Shown: positions 11,650 to 22,612, numbered from the stretch's first letter. The stretch: DNA of 64,000 bases from Escallonia rubra (GCA_033065855.1 JAVXUO010002049.1:248001-312000); one strand, 5' to 3'. A program made the numbers and translations. The notes: generated by a model from the letters alone, not told the origin.

Positions 11650-12215
11650 TGAATTATCGTACTGTATACCACCTTCAATAATGACCAGTGATTAGGCATT
11701 GCCGATGTAAATATGAATGCATGAATGTTACAACATGTCTACATATTTCCCCTCCACTCTTGAACAGGTAGTGGTCCTATCCCATTCAGAAAAGCACATG
11801 TTTATAAAACAGTGAATAACTCATGCTTAGTCCCATGTCTGTGGAAAATTTGGCAGCACCTCCCCGCATTTCTCCAAGTACACGACATCGATTAGGTGTT
11901 CTAACATTCATCTAACCTTGCTCAGGAAGGTTTGACGGATGTTAGAACACCAGATCTGTATGCACCCGGAGAAACACACGAGAACGTGTACCAAATATCC
12001 ACGACATAGAACACAAAGCATGAGTCAAAATACTATTTTATAAACAATTAGCTTTTCCAAACTGTCCAAACTGGACATCCAAAGGCTCATTACAAGGCAT
12101 TACTTTGTAATGACTACCTTTGAACGGGAACTAAGGTTTTCTATGCATGCATCCGTTCAGAAAGATATGCAAGAATCGTTTCGAAATATCAAAACTGCAG
12201 AAAGATCGTTCCATA
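11650..12215. other. Non-coding interior of the CACTA element upstream of the transposase
   Basis: No gene seen. It should contain the minus-strand transposase promoter. One perfect 13-bp inverted repeat, GGTGTTCTAACAT (11895-11907) and its complement (11939-11951), could form a hairpin with a 31-base loop. Confidence 0.5.
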
Positions 12216-13209
12216 TGTTACCAATTCCACATTAAATACTTGTTAGCGACTTGTTAATAAGTGAATCTATTCATGTTTAACATATTAGAGGTTATGGAAG
12301 ATGTGAAATAGGTTATGGTATGTGTGAATTATGGAATTATGTCAAATTAGACATGGTTAGAATATGGTTTTGGACAAGTTTGTTAAGTTCTATAATTGAA
12401 GCTCAATTGCGGAATATAAATGATTATGTCACATGTTCAAGATGTCATGAAGATGATGCTACATACTTTCATTGTAAGGGATGGTTGATATATTGTTGAT
12501 GATTATTATGCCACCCCATTCAAATGATTGGGGGTTGATTTGATTGTGTTTGAGTAGCGGTGCACCGTATGAGCCGAACAGTTGTATCTCCGACTGCTAC
12601 CCGATGCAGTATCGGTATTCAATTATTTTTGGTTACTTTGCCTTTGGCCGAGGCAAGGGTTGTGATCTTATACCCCGGGTGTGGTGACATAAGGGTGGTC
12701 TATTGATGGGACTGAATTCGGGAATGGTAAACTCTTGTAATGCTCAACTAAGTGTGAACATGTGATATGTGCACATCTAGAACAGCTTAATGTGATTGAA
12801 TTGCAATAGCATGCATTATCAATATTCTTGAGTTGAAAGCTACATTAAATGTCTTTGATTATCTTATTGAGCCAGTGGGCTGATGGGTTTTTACCCATAA
12901 TAACATTTTAGATCAAGGAGTCAGTCCCTCGAAAGGCAAGGAGAAGGTGTGAGGCACGATGAGAAGACGGGCAAGGGGTCACTTGTACATTTGTGAATTA
13001 AGTTGTACTTACGTAGTATAGTATGTCAACTTTGAGATCTGGCAAAGAGCTTACTAGGTGTGTTTTGTAATGGTAAACTTTTTAATTTTGTATAATATGG
13101 TTTGATTACCAAGTGAGTTAGAATGAGTTGTATTATCAGTATGATGTGATTAGCTGATGTGTCGTAATGCTTCAGCCGGGTTGAGATAACCTTAAGTTGG
13201 GGCGTTACA
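12216..13209. mobile_element. Probable solo LTR inside the CACTA element
   Basis: The block starts TGTTACC and ends GGGGCGTTACA, the complementary-style ends seen in many plant gypsy LTRs. The four bases CATA flank it on both sides (12212-12215 and 13210-13213), consistent with a short target duplication. The 994 bp contain no coding frame and include GT-rich text typical of gypsy LTRs (GGTGTGGTGACATAAGGGT). No primer-binding site or polypurine tract adjoins it. The 4-bp duplication is shorter than usual, so the boundaries are tentative. Confidence 0.45.
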
Positions 13210-13873
13210 CATATCGTGAGACAAAAAACACATTAATATTATAGTAAATATCTTATTTGACTATTAAAAAAAACTTAGTACCCAAATTAATCACGACTAA
13301 TTTAAGTAAAATATCAAAAAATGAATTCACTTGCAATACTCCTAACTTTTGATTATTAAATAGCATTTTTTGTTAGATTAGGTAGCATGCAATTATTATG
13401 AGATATCTGAATATACATGTTTGTTTACCTGTAATTTCTTTATTTTGTAAGCTGAAAAACAAAGAATAGATAGCGAAACAGTGAAGCCGCTAAATACTTG
13501 TCTTCTTCATGCTTTTGTTTTAGGTTGTCAAATAGTATTTCAAATGAATATTGACTTAGCTCTTAGAGTAGAGAATAGTCGTACCGGTGCCATATAGAAC
13601 TAACTAGTAAATACTATTATAGTTGTAAGTAAAGATGGTTACGCTATCACATATCCCTTTTGAATTGTAAATGTTACATATGAATTTAATTTTATAATTC
13701 AGAGGGTTTTTTAGGTATTACGTATGTACATATTCATGAGGTCATTATAACGATTAAGTAGAAATCTAGAAGAAATAACATTCATTTCAAATTTAATGCG
13801 ACTTGTGTATATACCTTATCACTTTCAAAAAAGTTATTACTTTTTGCAAAATAAATTTAATAGAACGATCACA

Positions 13874-13878
<5 letters not shown>

Positions 13879-13918
<40 letters not shown>

Positions 13919-13934
13919 GTATATATATATATAT
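13879..13934. repeat. (AT)n microsatellite
   Basis: An alternating AT run of about 36 bases is interrupted by GGGGT and continues for about 14 more. It lies in AT-rich non-coding DNA (13210-14022) that holds no other feature I can name. Confidence 0.9.
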
Positions 13935-14022
13935 GTTTCCTTAATTCTTTTAAGATGCTAGTAACAAGAACATTCAATTGAGTAAGATGACGTGTCGTTA
14001 TTTTAGGTATAATAGTAAGACC

Positions 14023-14366
14023 TTTTAGCGACGAAAAATACCGTCGCTAAAAGTCGTTTTTGAAAAATTTTAAATGACTTTTAGCGAAGGAAAGTGTTCC
14101 GTCGCCAAAAAACCCGTCGTTAAAATATTTTTAAAAAACATTTAAACATTTGATCAAAACTAGAAAATCAGGAAACTTTTTAGTGACAGATATTCCGTCG
14201 GTAAAAGTCTGTCGTAAATATGCGTCACTAAAAATGTTTACCAGCGGAGACTTTCCGTCGGTAAAAACCTTTACTGACGGATCTTTAATGACGGTCTTTT
14301 TCGTTGCTAAAATTACATTTTAGCGGCGGACTGCTATCCGTCGCTAAAGACTGTTTTCTTGTAGTG
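14023..14366. repeat. CACTA right subterminal repeat array
   Basis: Degenerate copies of TTTAGCGACGG and CCGTCGCTAAA, more diverged than the left array (for example TTTAGTGACAG and TTTACTGACGG), run up to the terminal TTTTCTTGTAGTG. Confidence 0.8.
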
Positions 14367-14429
14367 AAAGTACTAAATATATATGAGAGAATTTATCACA
14401 AAGATTAATTATACATTAAACTATGAACT

Positions 14430-16975
14430 GTGAAATTCTCAATTGACCGCGACGAGGTTGCATCTTCTGAAAGCGATTAATAATTACATCATCTTGAATA
14501 CCATCAAACAACTTTTGTTGACATAAGTGACCATACAATCATGCATAAACTCATATTTAATTGAATTGCGCAATAGGGTCTTCACAATGCTTATAGCAAA
14601 AAATGCGCTTTACACAATTGTTGTAGCAACATGCAAAATTAGGGTCAAATTTATAAGCTTGTAAAGCAATGGTACAAAATATTTTTCTTCTTTTTAACCA
14701 TCTTATCTACAAGACCCATAAAACCTTTCACACTTGAGAACTCATTGTTAGCATGTACATCCATGACTTAAGTATCAAGCTCATAGTTAACTGTTAAGAG
14801 TTCCATACTTGAAAAATCAGTCGGATAGAAGTTGGCGAGCCGAATCAACTTTTTCTTGTCGGTCCAGCCGAGAAGGAATCACTTGGATTAAGGGCTGCCA
14901 TGCAAAGAAGTAATTCAGTGTTCCCTTTATTGAAATGATTGTTCAACTCTTGAAGTTGCATATCAATGACCGTGTAAAACAATTTCACTTGGTAATGGTG
15001 TTGGTTTGTAACTCCATGTGTGTGCCTCTTGGATCAAAAGATGGATTCGAACTCTGCATCCATATTAGGAAGGAAAATTTTGTGCTTGTTACAAAATGAA
15101 AGTTTCATCAAGAAGGTCATCCCGCTCATCTTCTCTCATCGTTTGAGGTTGTAACTTGGAGACTTTGACGAGATCCATGGCATACACAATATCTTGACTG
15201 TTACGTTTAATGCCCGTGACAACGTATTGGTGATATCCGAGATATATATATATTTTTTAATAAAAAATAGAGATAATGCCAAGTTAAAAGAGTGCATTGT
15301 TTTGCCAATAAATATATTGCTTCACTTTTGTTCCTTGCTTCCATCCCATGATATATCATCAACTACATAAGATGCAGTAGAAAAGACAACAATCAAACTC
15401 ACCAAAGCACCAAAATGCAAGCTCCAACGTGTATCACCCGTCCTTTTGAGCATAGTTTCTTAATTCAATCTTCGCCCACTTTGACGTGCATGGGTAAGAA
15501 GTGCGTTCGATACATAAGTAGCTTGCTTTTCTTTAAGCATATCACAACGTTTACAAGAAGCACCAACCAAGTTTGCAACACTTGAAACCGTGAAGAAAAA
15601 AGTTTCAACTAAGTCGTGATTTGTTGCAACATCAACTAGTGCAAGTTGAAGTTGATGTGCAAAACAATGAATCTAGAAGGCCGCCCATTCTCCTTTAAGA
15701 TAAGCACCATTAAGCAATTGAACTCACCAAGCATGTTACTTGCTCCATCATAACCTTGCTCACGCAACCTTCCAATGCTTAGTTTGTGCTCATAGCAAAT
15801 CATCAATTTTCTTCTTTAGTGACAAGGCTCTTGTATCACTAACATGTACAAGACTAAATTGTTCAACAAATTGGTCCTTCTCATTCACAAAGCCGAAATA
15901 ACGACCATTTTCTCATTAGTTGATATATAACGAGATTCATCAATCAAAACAGAAAACAAGGAACTACCAAGCTCTTGCAGTTATTGAGGTGGGAAGGCTG
16001 CACAAACCCTTACAATATCATTTTGAATATCAGGAAAAGTTAGCTTGTCATTTCACGGAGCATTTTTCAACACAAGGCTCTTTATACGACACAAGGCTCT
16101 TGATAGTATCATTGCTATTCGCAAGAGACTCTAAAAGTTCAAGAAAGTTCCCTCGATTTTTAGATTTTTCCGATTCATCGTGACCACGAATAGCTAGTCC
16201 ATGCTGTAAGAGATACTTAATACATAGAAGTGATGCCTTAAGACATACCCGATACTCACTTAGATCATGATCGGATTTCTTATGAAGGAAAGTTCTAACA
16301 TGTTGTTTTTCATACGATAAAGTTTCACGCTTTCTCCGAGCCTGGTTATGAAAGCTAGAATATCCTCCAACATGAATTTCAAACTTATCGCTTGTCTTCC
16401 GATTCTTGAATTTGTCGACAACAAATGAATAGCCACTTTCTATTTCTTGCTCTTTCTTTGGTTTAAAAAGATTACAATAGAGGCAAAAACATGCATCTTT
16501 TGCTACACTATATTCCAACCAAGTTGAGTATTCTTTAATTGAACCAATCCTTATTGAAGTGCCGCTTTTTCTTCCCAAACATTGTTTGTGGAAAGATGTG
16601 CTTACGAGGTTGACAAGGATCTTTTAGTATATACTCCCTACGAATGCAGTCACATATTTGAATACGCAATCTTGTATCCCAAATAATTTCATTTAAAATA
16701 GTAGGAATAGCCATTTTTGAGACACTTAGAGTAGAAGTAGGGACATCGCTATCGTTAACTTCTAAAGCATTTAACTGCGATTGTTTCCGAGAGATGCTTG
16801 AATTAACCTTTGGCGTCTTTTTAGTTGAGTTGGCATTATAAGAATGCCTCCCATTCTACAATACTTCGAAGGAGGTTGCCGTCAACATTATCAACACTTT
16901 GTTGATTCACAGATGATTGATTTGGACCAGAAATTACTTGAAAATGTCTTGACATAATTCAAATACTACGAGAAA
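14430..16975 (-). pseudogene. hAT-type transposase pseudogene (TTF zinc finger / DUF4371 / dimerisation)
   Basis: Read right to left, the order is that of plant hAT proteins with a TTF-type zinc finger. A start-like MSRHFQVISGPNQ near 16960 is followed by a frameshifted N-terminus, then a clean stretch 16578-16048 with WLEYSVAKDACFCLYCNLF, FEIHVGGYSSFHNQARRK and GLAIRGHDESEKSKNRGNFL. DUF4371 follows in pieces (HQLQLALVDVATNHDLVETF and TRWSLHFGALVSL, about 15660-15380). The C-terminal dimerisation end reads DDVIINRFQKMQPRRGQL near 14460. Many stops and shifts make it dead. It starts about 60 bp from the CACTA right end and has no visible terminal repeats. Confidence 0.8.
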
Positions 16976-16999
16976 CCTATACCAATTTAAAAACATCTG

Positions 17000-17345
17000 A
17001 TAAGTGATGAATCAATTATATACAATGTAATAGTTTCTATAATATATAAACAAGAATCAAATACACAGTGCAATATATACATTGTAATAGTGTAGCCTAT
17101 ACGTTGTTACACTGAGTAATGTGTAATATATACACTGTAGGTGTAATAAATACGATGTAACATACACTGTACGTACTGTAAAATATACTATAATATACAC
17201 TGTCGCATATATATAGTGTAAATCTGTAATATATACACCTTAAAACCCCAAATATACACCGAATACTGGATATAAACAATAATCAAATGTACACATTCAT
17301 ATATACATACACCCGATACATTGTAAATACTGTAATACAAATCAT
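17000..17345. repeat. Degenerate short repeats of a TATACACTGTAA-like word
   Basis: Variants of ATACACTGTA and GTAATATATACA recur roughly every 15-40 bases (for example about 17064, 17125, 17164 and 17195). The region is AT-rich and non-coding. The following 17346-17735 is AT-rich and shows nothing. Confidence 0.6.
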
Positions 17346-17735
17346 GAACTTGTTCAAGTTAAGTGATAGGCAACATAACATACAAATTGACAACATACAT
17401 GCCAATTCCTAATTCTCAATTACACAAGCAACAATTGCCATCAATCTGAAATTAAAAAGCCCAAGTAAAAATCTCAATCTCAAATAAAAAATTCCACCAT
17501 TTCCAATTCACAATGGCCACACGAGCAGGCAGCAATTTCCAAATTCTAATCGGATATTACAAATCCCAATTACAAAACTCAATCTAATCTATTAATCCCA
17601 TGAGGCAATATTTGCCAAATTCCGAAATTTCAAGTTCAAAAATGAAATAAAAATCTAGTCTCAGTACTGAGAATTGAGAAAAGGTTCAACTGTTCGATGA
17701 ATTGAAGCTTTTTATATACAATCAAAAACCAGATA

Positions 17736-18090
17736 TTTCTTTTCTTTAACGTCAAAATTGCCTCCGACTGGCGTCTCTGACGGCTTGATCTGCAGACGAC
17801 GCTGGCCAAAAACACAACTACGGAAGCACCACCGATCCATCAGTCGACTGAGTCGAGTCTCAACTGATTGGCTCTACGCAGACTACGCCGGAGGTGGACC
17901 GGCGAGAGGACTGAGGAGGGAAGGAGAAGGGAAGCGGTCGAGCGGTCGAGCCATCAAGACCATGGCAGCATCAGGCGCGGATCGTGAAGGGACCAAGGCG
18001 CCGGTTCTCGGTTTGTCCCTGTCTGCAGTCCCACCGTCTGTTTGGCTTTGGAAAATGGAAAGTCTTTCTCTCTTCCTTTTTCTGTATTGA
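17736..18090. other. GC-rich island with no recognisable protein
   Basis: About 350 bp clearly richer in G and C than its surroundings. It is open in a plus frame of about 110 codons, but the translation is low-complexity and matches nothing I know. It lies upstream of the minus-strand hAT remnant, so it may be that gene's leader or promoter region. A different AT-rich repeat begins at about 18285. Confidence 0.35.
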
Positions 18091-18284
18091 GTTTATATAT
18101 TTGTTGTTTGGTCTTTGTATTTCTGTGTGCAAATTTAGTATTTAAAATGACAAAAAAGATAGTCAGTTTTTATATCATCATTTTTTAAAATTTTAGGTAT
18201 TCTAACATATAAAATGATTAAATGGACATCTCGTTAAATTATTTTTAAAGTTTTTAAGTGAGCAGCTTTATTGTTGGATGTGAA

Positions 18285-18520
18285 ATTATATATCTATATC
18301 TATACATATATAAAAACACGTATGTACTTAAATGTCTAATCTTTTTTTTTTTTTAAATATCCTTTTTTAATTGATTTTTTCATAAAAAGTTAAGGGTGAA
18401 TAAGGGCGTTTTTGACTTATAACATTTTTTACCATTAAATACCCCTTTTTGGATTAGTGGTTTATTAAAATATAAGGATTTTTTTGACCTCTTGTATAAT
18501 ATCATGTATACCCTAGCTCC
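18285..18520 (+). repeat. Helitron-type repeat, left-end region
   Basis: Starts near TCTATATCTATACATATATA and continues with text shared with 30505-30710: CCTTTTT...AATTGA...TTCATAAAA..GTTA.GGGTGA.TAAG, then AAATACCC, then a run before TTTTTGACC/T. The second copy lies upstream of a clear Helitron 3' end at 32153. No 3' end was found for this copy. Confidence 0.5.
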
Positions 18521-18784
18521 ATCTCGCCTCTGTTCACGTTACTCCAGGGCCACCAGTCTCTACAGTCACTTTAGCTCCAAAATTTATCATGTTTTAAAGG
18601 AGAAAGCTAGAAGGAGAGAGGTAATGTCTTATTAATATCTATGATCATGCTTTTTGTTTATGTTTTTTCAATTGCTTGTGGTGTATTACTTCTTCAGAAG
18701 CTTTGATGTCTAGCAATTAGTTCTACTGGAATGCTGAGTTGTCATTATGGAAAAAAGCAAAGGGACAAAATTTGATGTAGTGTT

Positions 18785-19074
18785 AGGCTTCTGGAATGGC
18801 ATAATCACGAAGCAGCACACCAACACAGAACTAACAAAGAATATTATGACATTTTGGAGTGATGTATATGCGAAGTAGTCATACAGTATACAACAAAAGA
18901 GCGTCTAGCACTTTCCATGAACCCAACTGGTGTTGTCCAGTGTTCTCACTATGAAAACAGGGAAGACTGACAAGGTTAGGACATATATGAAAAACAAGAC
19001 CAATGGAAAGTCAATGCTCTGAGCAAACAGTTCTTCGTTGCTCAACCTCTCTGGTGATTTACCACCTCCGTCGG
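18785..19074 (-). pseudogene. Orphan exon of an equilibrative nucleoside transporter
   Basis: After an acceptor-like TTGCAAG (minus strand, exon from 19074) the sequence reads ADGGGKSPERLSNEELFAQS, then LFFIYVLTLSVFPVF. Plant ENT-family nucleoside transporters have this junction between a cytoplasmic loop (ERLSN.EL..QNIDY) and a membrane helix (FLIYVLTLSIFPGF). The frame stops at 18905-18907, and diverged text continues to about 18785. No other ENT exons lie to the right before the copia block begins at 19190, so this is a relic or a gene cut apart by retrotransposons. Identified from remembered family motifs only. Confidence 0.6.
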
Positions 19075-19189
19075 CTTGCAATGATACCAAAAGAAAACTT
19101 AGAAATTTCAAGGTCGTGTTGTCTCATATACTGGTTGTGTGGAACTAATTGTAATTTAAGTAATTTTTCACCGGCTTCTTGATACTGCG

Positions 19190-20058
19190 GCATCTGTATG
19201 AAGCTTTATTTTATAAACCCATTTGCAAGAAATAGGTTTTACATCTCTCGGCTATGGCACGAGCTCCCAAGTTTGATTCCGTTCTAATGCCTCGATTTCC
19301 TCCTCCATAGCTTTAATCCACTTTGGATTCTGAGATGCTTCCTCGTATGTCTCTGGCTCTTTTTCATCTTTTTTTTCTACGATGGCGACGTTAGCATACT
19401 TGGGATTTGGCTTTCTCATTCTTGTTGACCTTCTGAGGAGAGGTGTTTCCACTCCACTAGAATCACCTTCTTCGCTTTGTTGTTGATAGACACCAGTTTG
19501 CCAAGGATTTTGAGCCACGTCTTCTTTGCATTACCTTCGTCGACTGTACCCTCAACTTCATCTAGGCTTAGGTGGATCTGAGAAGTTTCTAATGCCTCTT
19601 TAAACACATCTGAGTCTGGTAGTACTTCTTTATCTGAGGACCACCACGAAGAAGCTTCATCAAACACCACATTTCGGGATGTGTATCACTTCCCGGTTAC
19701 TGGATCACAGCACCGCCATCCTTTCCTTTGATTGTCGTATCCTACAAAGATACACCTAACAGCCTTCTTGTCCATCTTGCTACGTAAATGATCAGGTACA
19801 AATACGTAGCATACATAGCCAAAAACTTTGAAATAACTTACAGTAGGCTTTGTGCTCCATAATTTCTCGAAGGGTGAAACGTAACTTAACCTTTGTTGAG
19901 GAAGCTTATTGATCACAAATGCAGCCGTCGTCATTGCTTCTGCCCAAAATCGCCCAGGAACATTTTTAGCGTGAAGCATACTTCGACATATTTCGGCCAG
20001 GTGCCTATTCTTCCGTACTGCTACGCCATTTTGCTGCGGTGTGCTAGAGCATGTGAAC
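19190..20058 (-). pseudogene. copia-1 pol fragment, inverted (integrase end to RT start)
   Basis: Read leftwards: the integrase end (QFTCSSTPQQNGVAVRKNRH, with Val where the catalytic Glu is usual, then WAEAMTTAAFVINKLPQQRL), the copia-typical CIFVGYDNQRKGW box, a variable linker, and the start of reverse transcriptase (NPKWIKAMEEEIEALERNQT), ending near 19190. One shift lies in the linker. The same protein is found on the plus strand at 21652-22590 and 26122-28194. This orientation is opposite to the adjacent gag. Confidence 0.85.
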
Positions 20059-20116
20059 TGATGTTACTTCGATCTCGCCAATAAAACTCTCACAAAACTA
20101 CAATAGATGATCAACT

Positions 20117-21224
20117 TGCATGATGTCTTACATGCAAGGGCAAGACCTGTGGGAGGTTGTCAACGGTAGCGAGGTGACACAACCGGAAGCCGAAGATGCA
20201 AATGGCACGCTGCGAAAGTGGAAGATCAAAGCGGGCAAAGCAATGTTCGCCTTGAAGACAACGGTTGAAGAAGATGTGCTAGAGCACATCCGAGACGCCA
20301 CAACCCCAAAACAGGCTTGGGATACGTTCACCAAGCTATTTTCGAAGAAAAATGACACGAGGCTCCAACTCTTAGAGAGTGAATTACTCTCAATAGCGCA
20401 AAATGACATGACGATCGCACAATACTTCCATAAAGTGAAGATGTTATGCCGGGAGATCTCGGAGTTAGATCCACAAGCTCCGGTCGGAGAGACGAGGATG
20501 AAGCGAATCATCATCCATGGTCTGAGGCCTGAATATAGAGGCTTCGTTACTGCCGTACAAGGATGGCAAACTCAGCCGTCGCTTGTAGAATTCGAGAATT
20601 TGCTAGCTGGTCAAGAAGCCTTAGCTAAGCAAATGGGAGGAGCTTCACCAAAGGGTCAAGAGGAAGCACTTTATGCCAATAACGGCAGATGGAATTCGAA
20701 GCAGCATGGTGACGGTGGATCTAAAAAGAATGATGACGATACGGAAGGTCGTCAAAGCGAAGGGAGCACTCGTGGAAGGGGAGGCTCAAAGAGTCAAAGT
20801 CGTGGCAAAAAGTTCGAAGGGCGGTGCTTTAACTGCAAGAAGAAGGGACATATGTCGAAAGAATGTAGGTTGAAGAAAAAGGGCGTGGAGAGTAATGCTG
20901 CTATTTTCAAGGTCGAGGAGGAATGGGATGCTGAGGCATTCTTTGCTGCAGAAGAAGAGGACCTTGCTTTTACAGCTATAACATCCAATCAAATCAATTA
21001 TGAAAAAATTAGATTGTTGACTCAGGTTACTCTAATCACATGACGGGTGATGTAGAAAAGCTACAAAATTTGTCAGATTACAAGGGAAGTCGTGTGGTGG
21101 TGACAGCAAACAACTCGAAGTTATCGATAGCTCACGTCGGTAGTGCAATTGACTCTCCCCAATCCAGTGATGATGAGGTGCCATTTCAAAATGTCTATCA
21201 TGTCCCAGGTATGAAAAAGAATCT
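20117..21224 (+). pseudogene. copia gag with zinc knuckle and start of protease
   Basis: Gag of a Ty1/copia element lacking its N-terminus: MSYMQGQDLWEVV, a UBN2-type core (DATTPKQAWDTFTKLFSKKN, LLSIAQNDMTIAQYFHKVK, IIHGLRPEYRGFV), a basic Gly/Ser/Arg linker, and a CCHC knuckle CFNCKKKGHMSKEC. A single-base shift near 21010 precedes the protease motif, read as DSGYSNHMTG and ending PGMKKNLL. The frame then breaks into an inverted LTR with its primer-binding site. Gag would coat the RNA in cytoplasmic particles. Confidence 0.88.
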
Positions 21225-21237
21225 TCTGATACCAGAT
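21225..21237 (-). promoter_or_regulatory. Primer-binding site of the inverted copia-1 LTR
   Basis: On the minus strand the LTR end CTACA is followed by ATC and TGGTATCAGA, complementary to the 3' end of initiator methionine tRNA, as usual in copia. The match runs only about ten bases before the plus-strand protease text takes over. Confidence 0.6.
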
Positions 21238-21615
21238 TGTAGAAAATAATAAAGCAGGAAGAGTGGTGTGTAAAACCTCACTGGAAGAAGAAAACAAAGC
21301 TGTATAACTCTCTCATAGGAAGCTCTCGTAATAGACCTCACAAAGAGAAAACACTCAATAGATGAAGAGGTAAACAACAGAAGAATAAAATGCTTGTGAA
21401 GGGATACTTTTTTTTTCAACTAAAGGACTGCCTATATATATAGGCTTACAAACTAAACACTCCATGATGTGCATGATGCACGTTCTCCACCTCCACTCCT
21501 AAAACTAAGCAACAACTCTACTAACCCATTACTCCTACATACTAGGATCATGCTAAGGACTCAGTAACAAACCACTAACATATAGTTAACCCACGAGCTG
21601 GTGTTGACTACTTCA
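21238..21615 (-). mobile_element. copia-1 LTR, inverted
   Basis: 378 bp. On the minus strand it starts TGAAGTAGTCAACACC and ends TTTTCTACA, and is nearly the same as the plus-strand LTR at 28192-28571. It contains a TATATATA box in GCCTATATATATAGGC. A polypurine tract lies on one side and a primer-binding site on the other. Confidence 0.9.
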
Positions 21616-21659
21616 ATACTCCCCCTCAACACTAGCTCCTCATTTGTTTGTCATCCCGA
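21616..21659 (-). pseudogene. Last codons and polypurine tract of copia-1, inverted
   Basis: Reverse complement of the end of the polyprotein (MTNK..ASVEGEY) with the polypurine tract GAGGGGGAGTAT next to the LTR. It ends in CATCCCGA (21652-21659), where the sequence switches to plus-strand pol. Confidence 0.85.
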
Positions 21660-22590
21660 AATGTGGTGTTTGATGAATTTTTTTCGTGGTGGTCCTCAGA
21701 TAAAGAAGTACTACTAGACTCAGATGTTTTTAAAGAGGCATTAGAATCTTCTCAGATCCACCTGAGCCTATATGAAGTTGACGGTACAGTCGACGAAGGT
21801 AATGCCAAAGAAGACGTGGCTCAAAATCCTTGGCAAACTGGTGTCTATCAACAACAAAGCGAAGAAGGTGATTCTAGTGGAGTGGAAACACCTCTCCTCA
21901 GAAGGTCAACAAGAACGAGAAAGCCAAATCCCAAGTATGCTAATGTCGCCATCGTAGAAAAAACAAATGAAAAAGAGCCAGAGGCATATGAGGAAGAAAT
22001 TCTCCAAACAAAGGAGAATTTGTCAATCCGCTTCCTAATGAAAGAGCTTGGACAACTCAATCACTTTCTTGGCTTGGAGGTTGATCGTAGTGAAGAAGGA
22101 ATCTTTCTCCATCAACAAAAGTATTCTAAGGAATTGTTGAAGAAGTTTGGAATGCTAAATTGCAAACCAATTTCGACACCGATGGAGCCAAACGCTAAGA
22201 TGTGTGCTCATGAAGGAAAAGACTTGGAAGAAGCAACGATGTACCGACAGTTGGTGGGTAGTTTGATCTACTTAACTCTAACAAGACCTGACATTTCTTA
22301 TGCAGTTGGTGTTATGAGTCGGTACATGCAAAATCCTAAGAAGCTTCATTTGGAAGCAGTTCGAAGGATTTTGAGATATGTCAAGGGTACACTTGACTGT
22401 GGAATTATATATAAGAAAGGTGGAGATTGTAAGCTAGTTTCCTTTTATGATGCTGACTATACAGGTGACCATGATACCCGACGTTCAACTATCGGGTATG
22501 TTTTTACGCTTGGGTCTGGTGCAGTTTCGTGGTGTAGCAAAAGACAACCAGCAGTGTCTTTGTCAACCACGGAAGCGGAGTACCGAGCAG
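21652..22590 (+). pseudogene. copia-1 pol fragment with internal deletion
   Basis: Starts at SRNVVFDE, runs through the linker, then jumps from EAYEE straight into the late reverse transcriptase and RNase H region ([56 protein letters not shown]). The catalytic YVDD part is missing: 599 bp present at 26656-27254 are absent here, with the 8-base word TGAGGAAG at the join. It ends at the copia-2 insert within AEYRA. Confidence 0.88.
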
Positions 22591-22612
22591 GCAGAGGGCA
22601 TTTTTTTTTTTT

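Larger units (their letters stand above)
5622..14366 (-). mobile_element. CACTA (En/Spm-type) DNA transposon, nearly complete
   Basis: The left terminus is CACCACAAGAAAAA (one change from CACTACAAGAAAA) and the right terminus is TTTTCTTGTAGTG, its reverse complement. Both ends carry arrays of the subterminal motif TTAGCGACGG in both orientations. Between them lie two minus-strand genes of the kind CACTA elements encode: a TNPA-like gene (6215-7811) and a TNPD-type transposase gene (7992-11643). The 3-bp flanks I read (TTT and AAG) do not match, so the target duplication is lost or one end is not original. A probable solo LTR lies at 12216-13209. Confidence 0.9.

Noticed and set aside
5619-14369. 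Three-base target duplications for the two CACTA elements
   Set aside because: The triplets next to the ends (TTT/AAG here, TGT/ACG at 51461 and 56578) do not match, so no duplication is claimed.
15041-15060. GGATTCGAACTCTGCATCC, reminiscent of a tRNA T-arm in reverse
   Set aside because: Lies within the hAT pseudogene reading (minus strand) and no cloverleaf can be built around it. No tRNA or rRNA gene was found in the window.
17758-18090. Plus-strand frame of 110 codons as a gene
   Set aside because: No recognisable motif, biased composition and no splice or signal context. Reported only as a GC-rich island.
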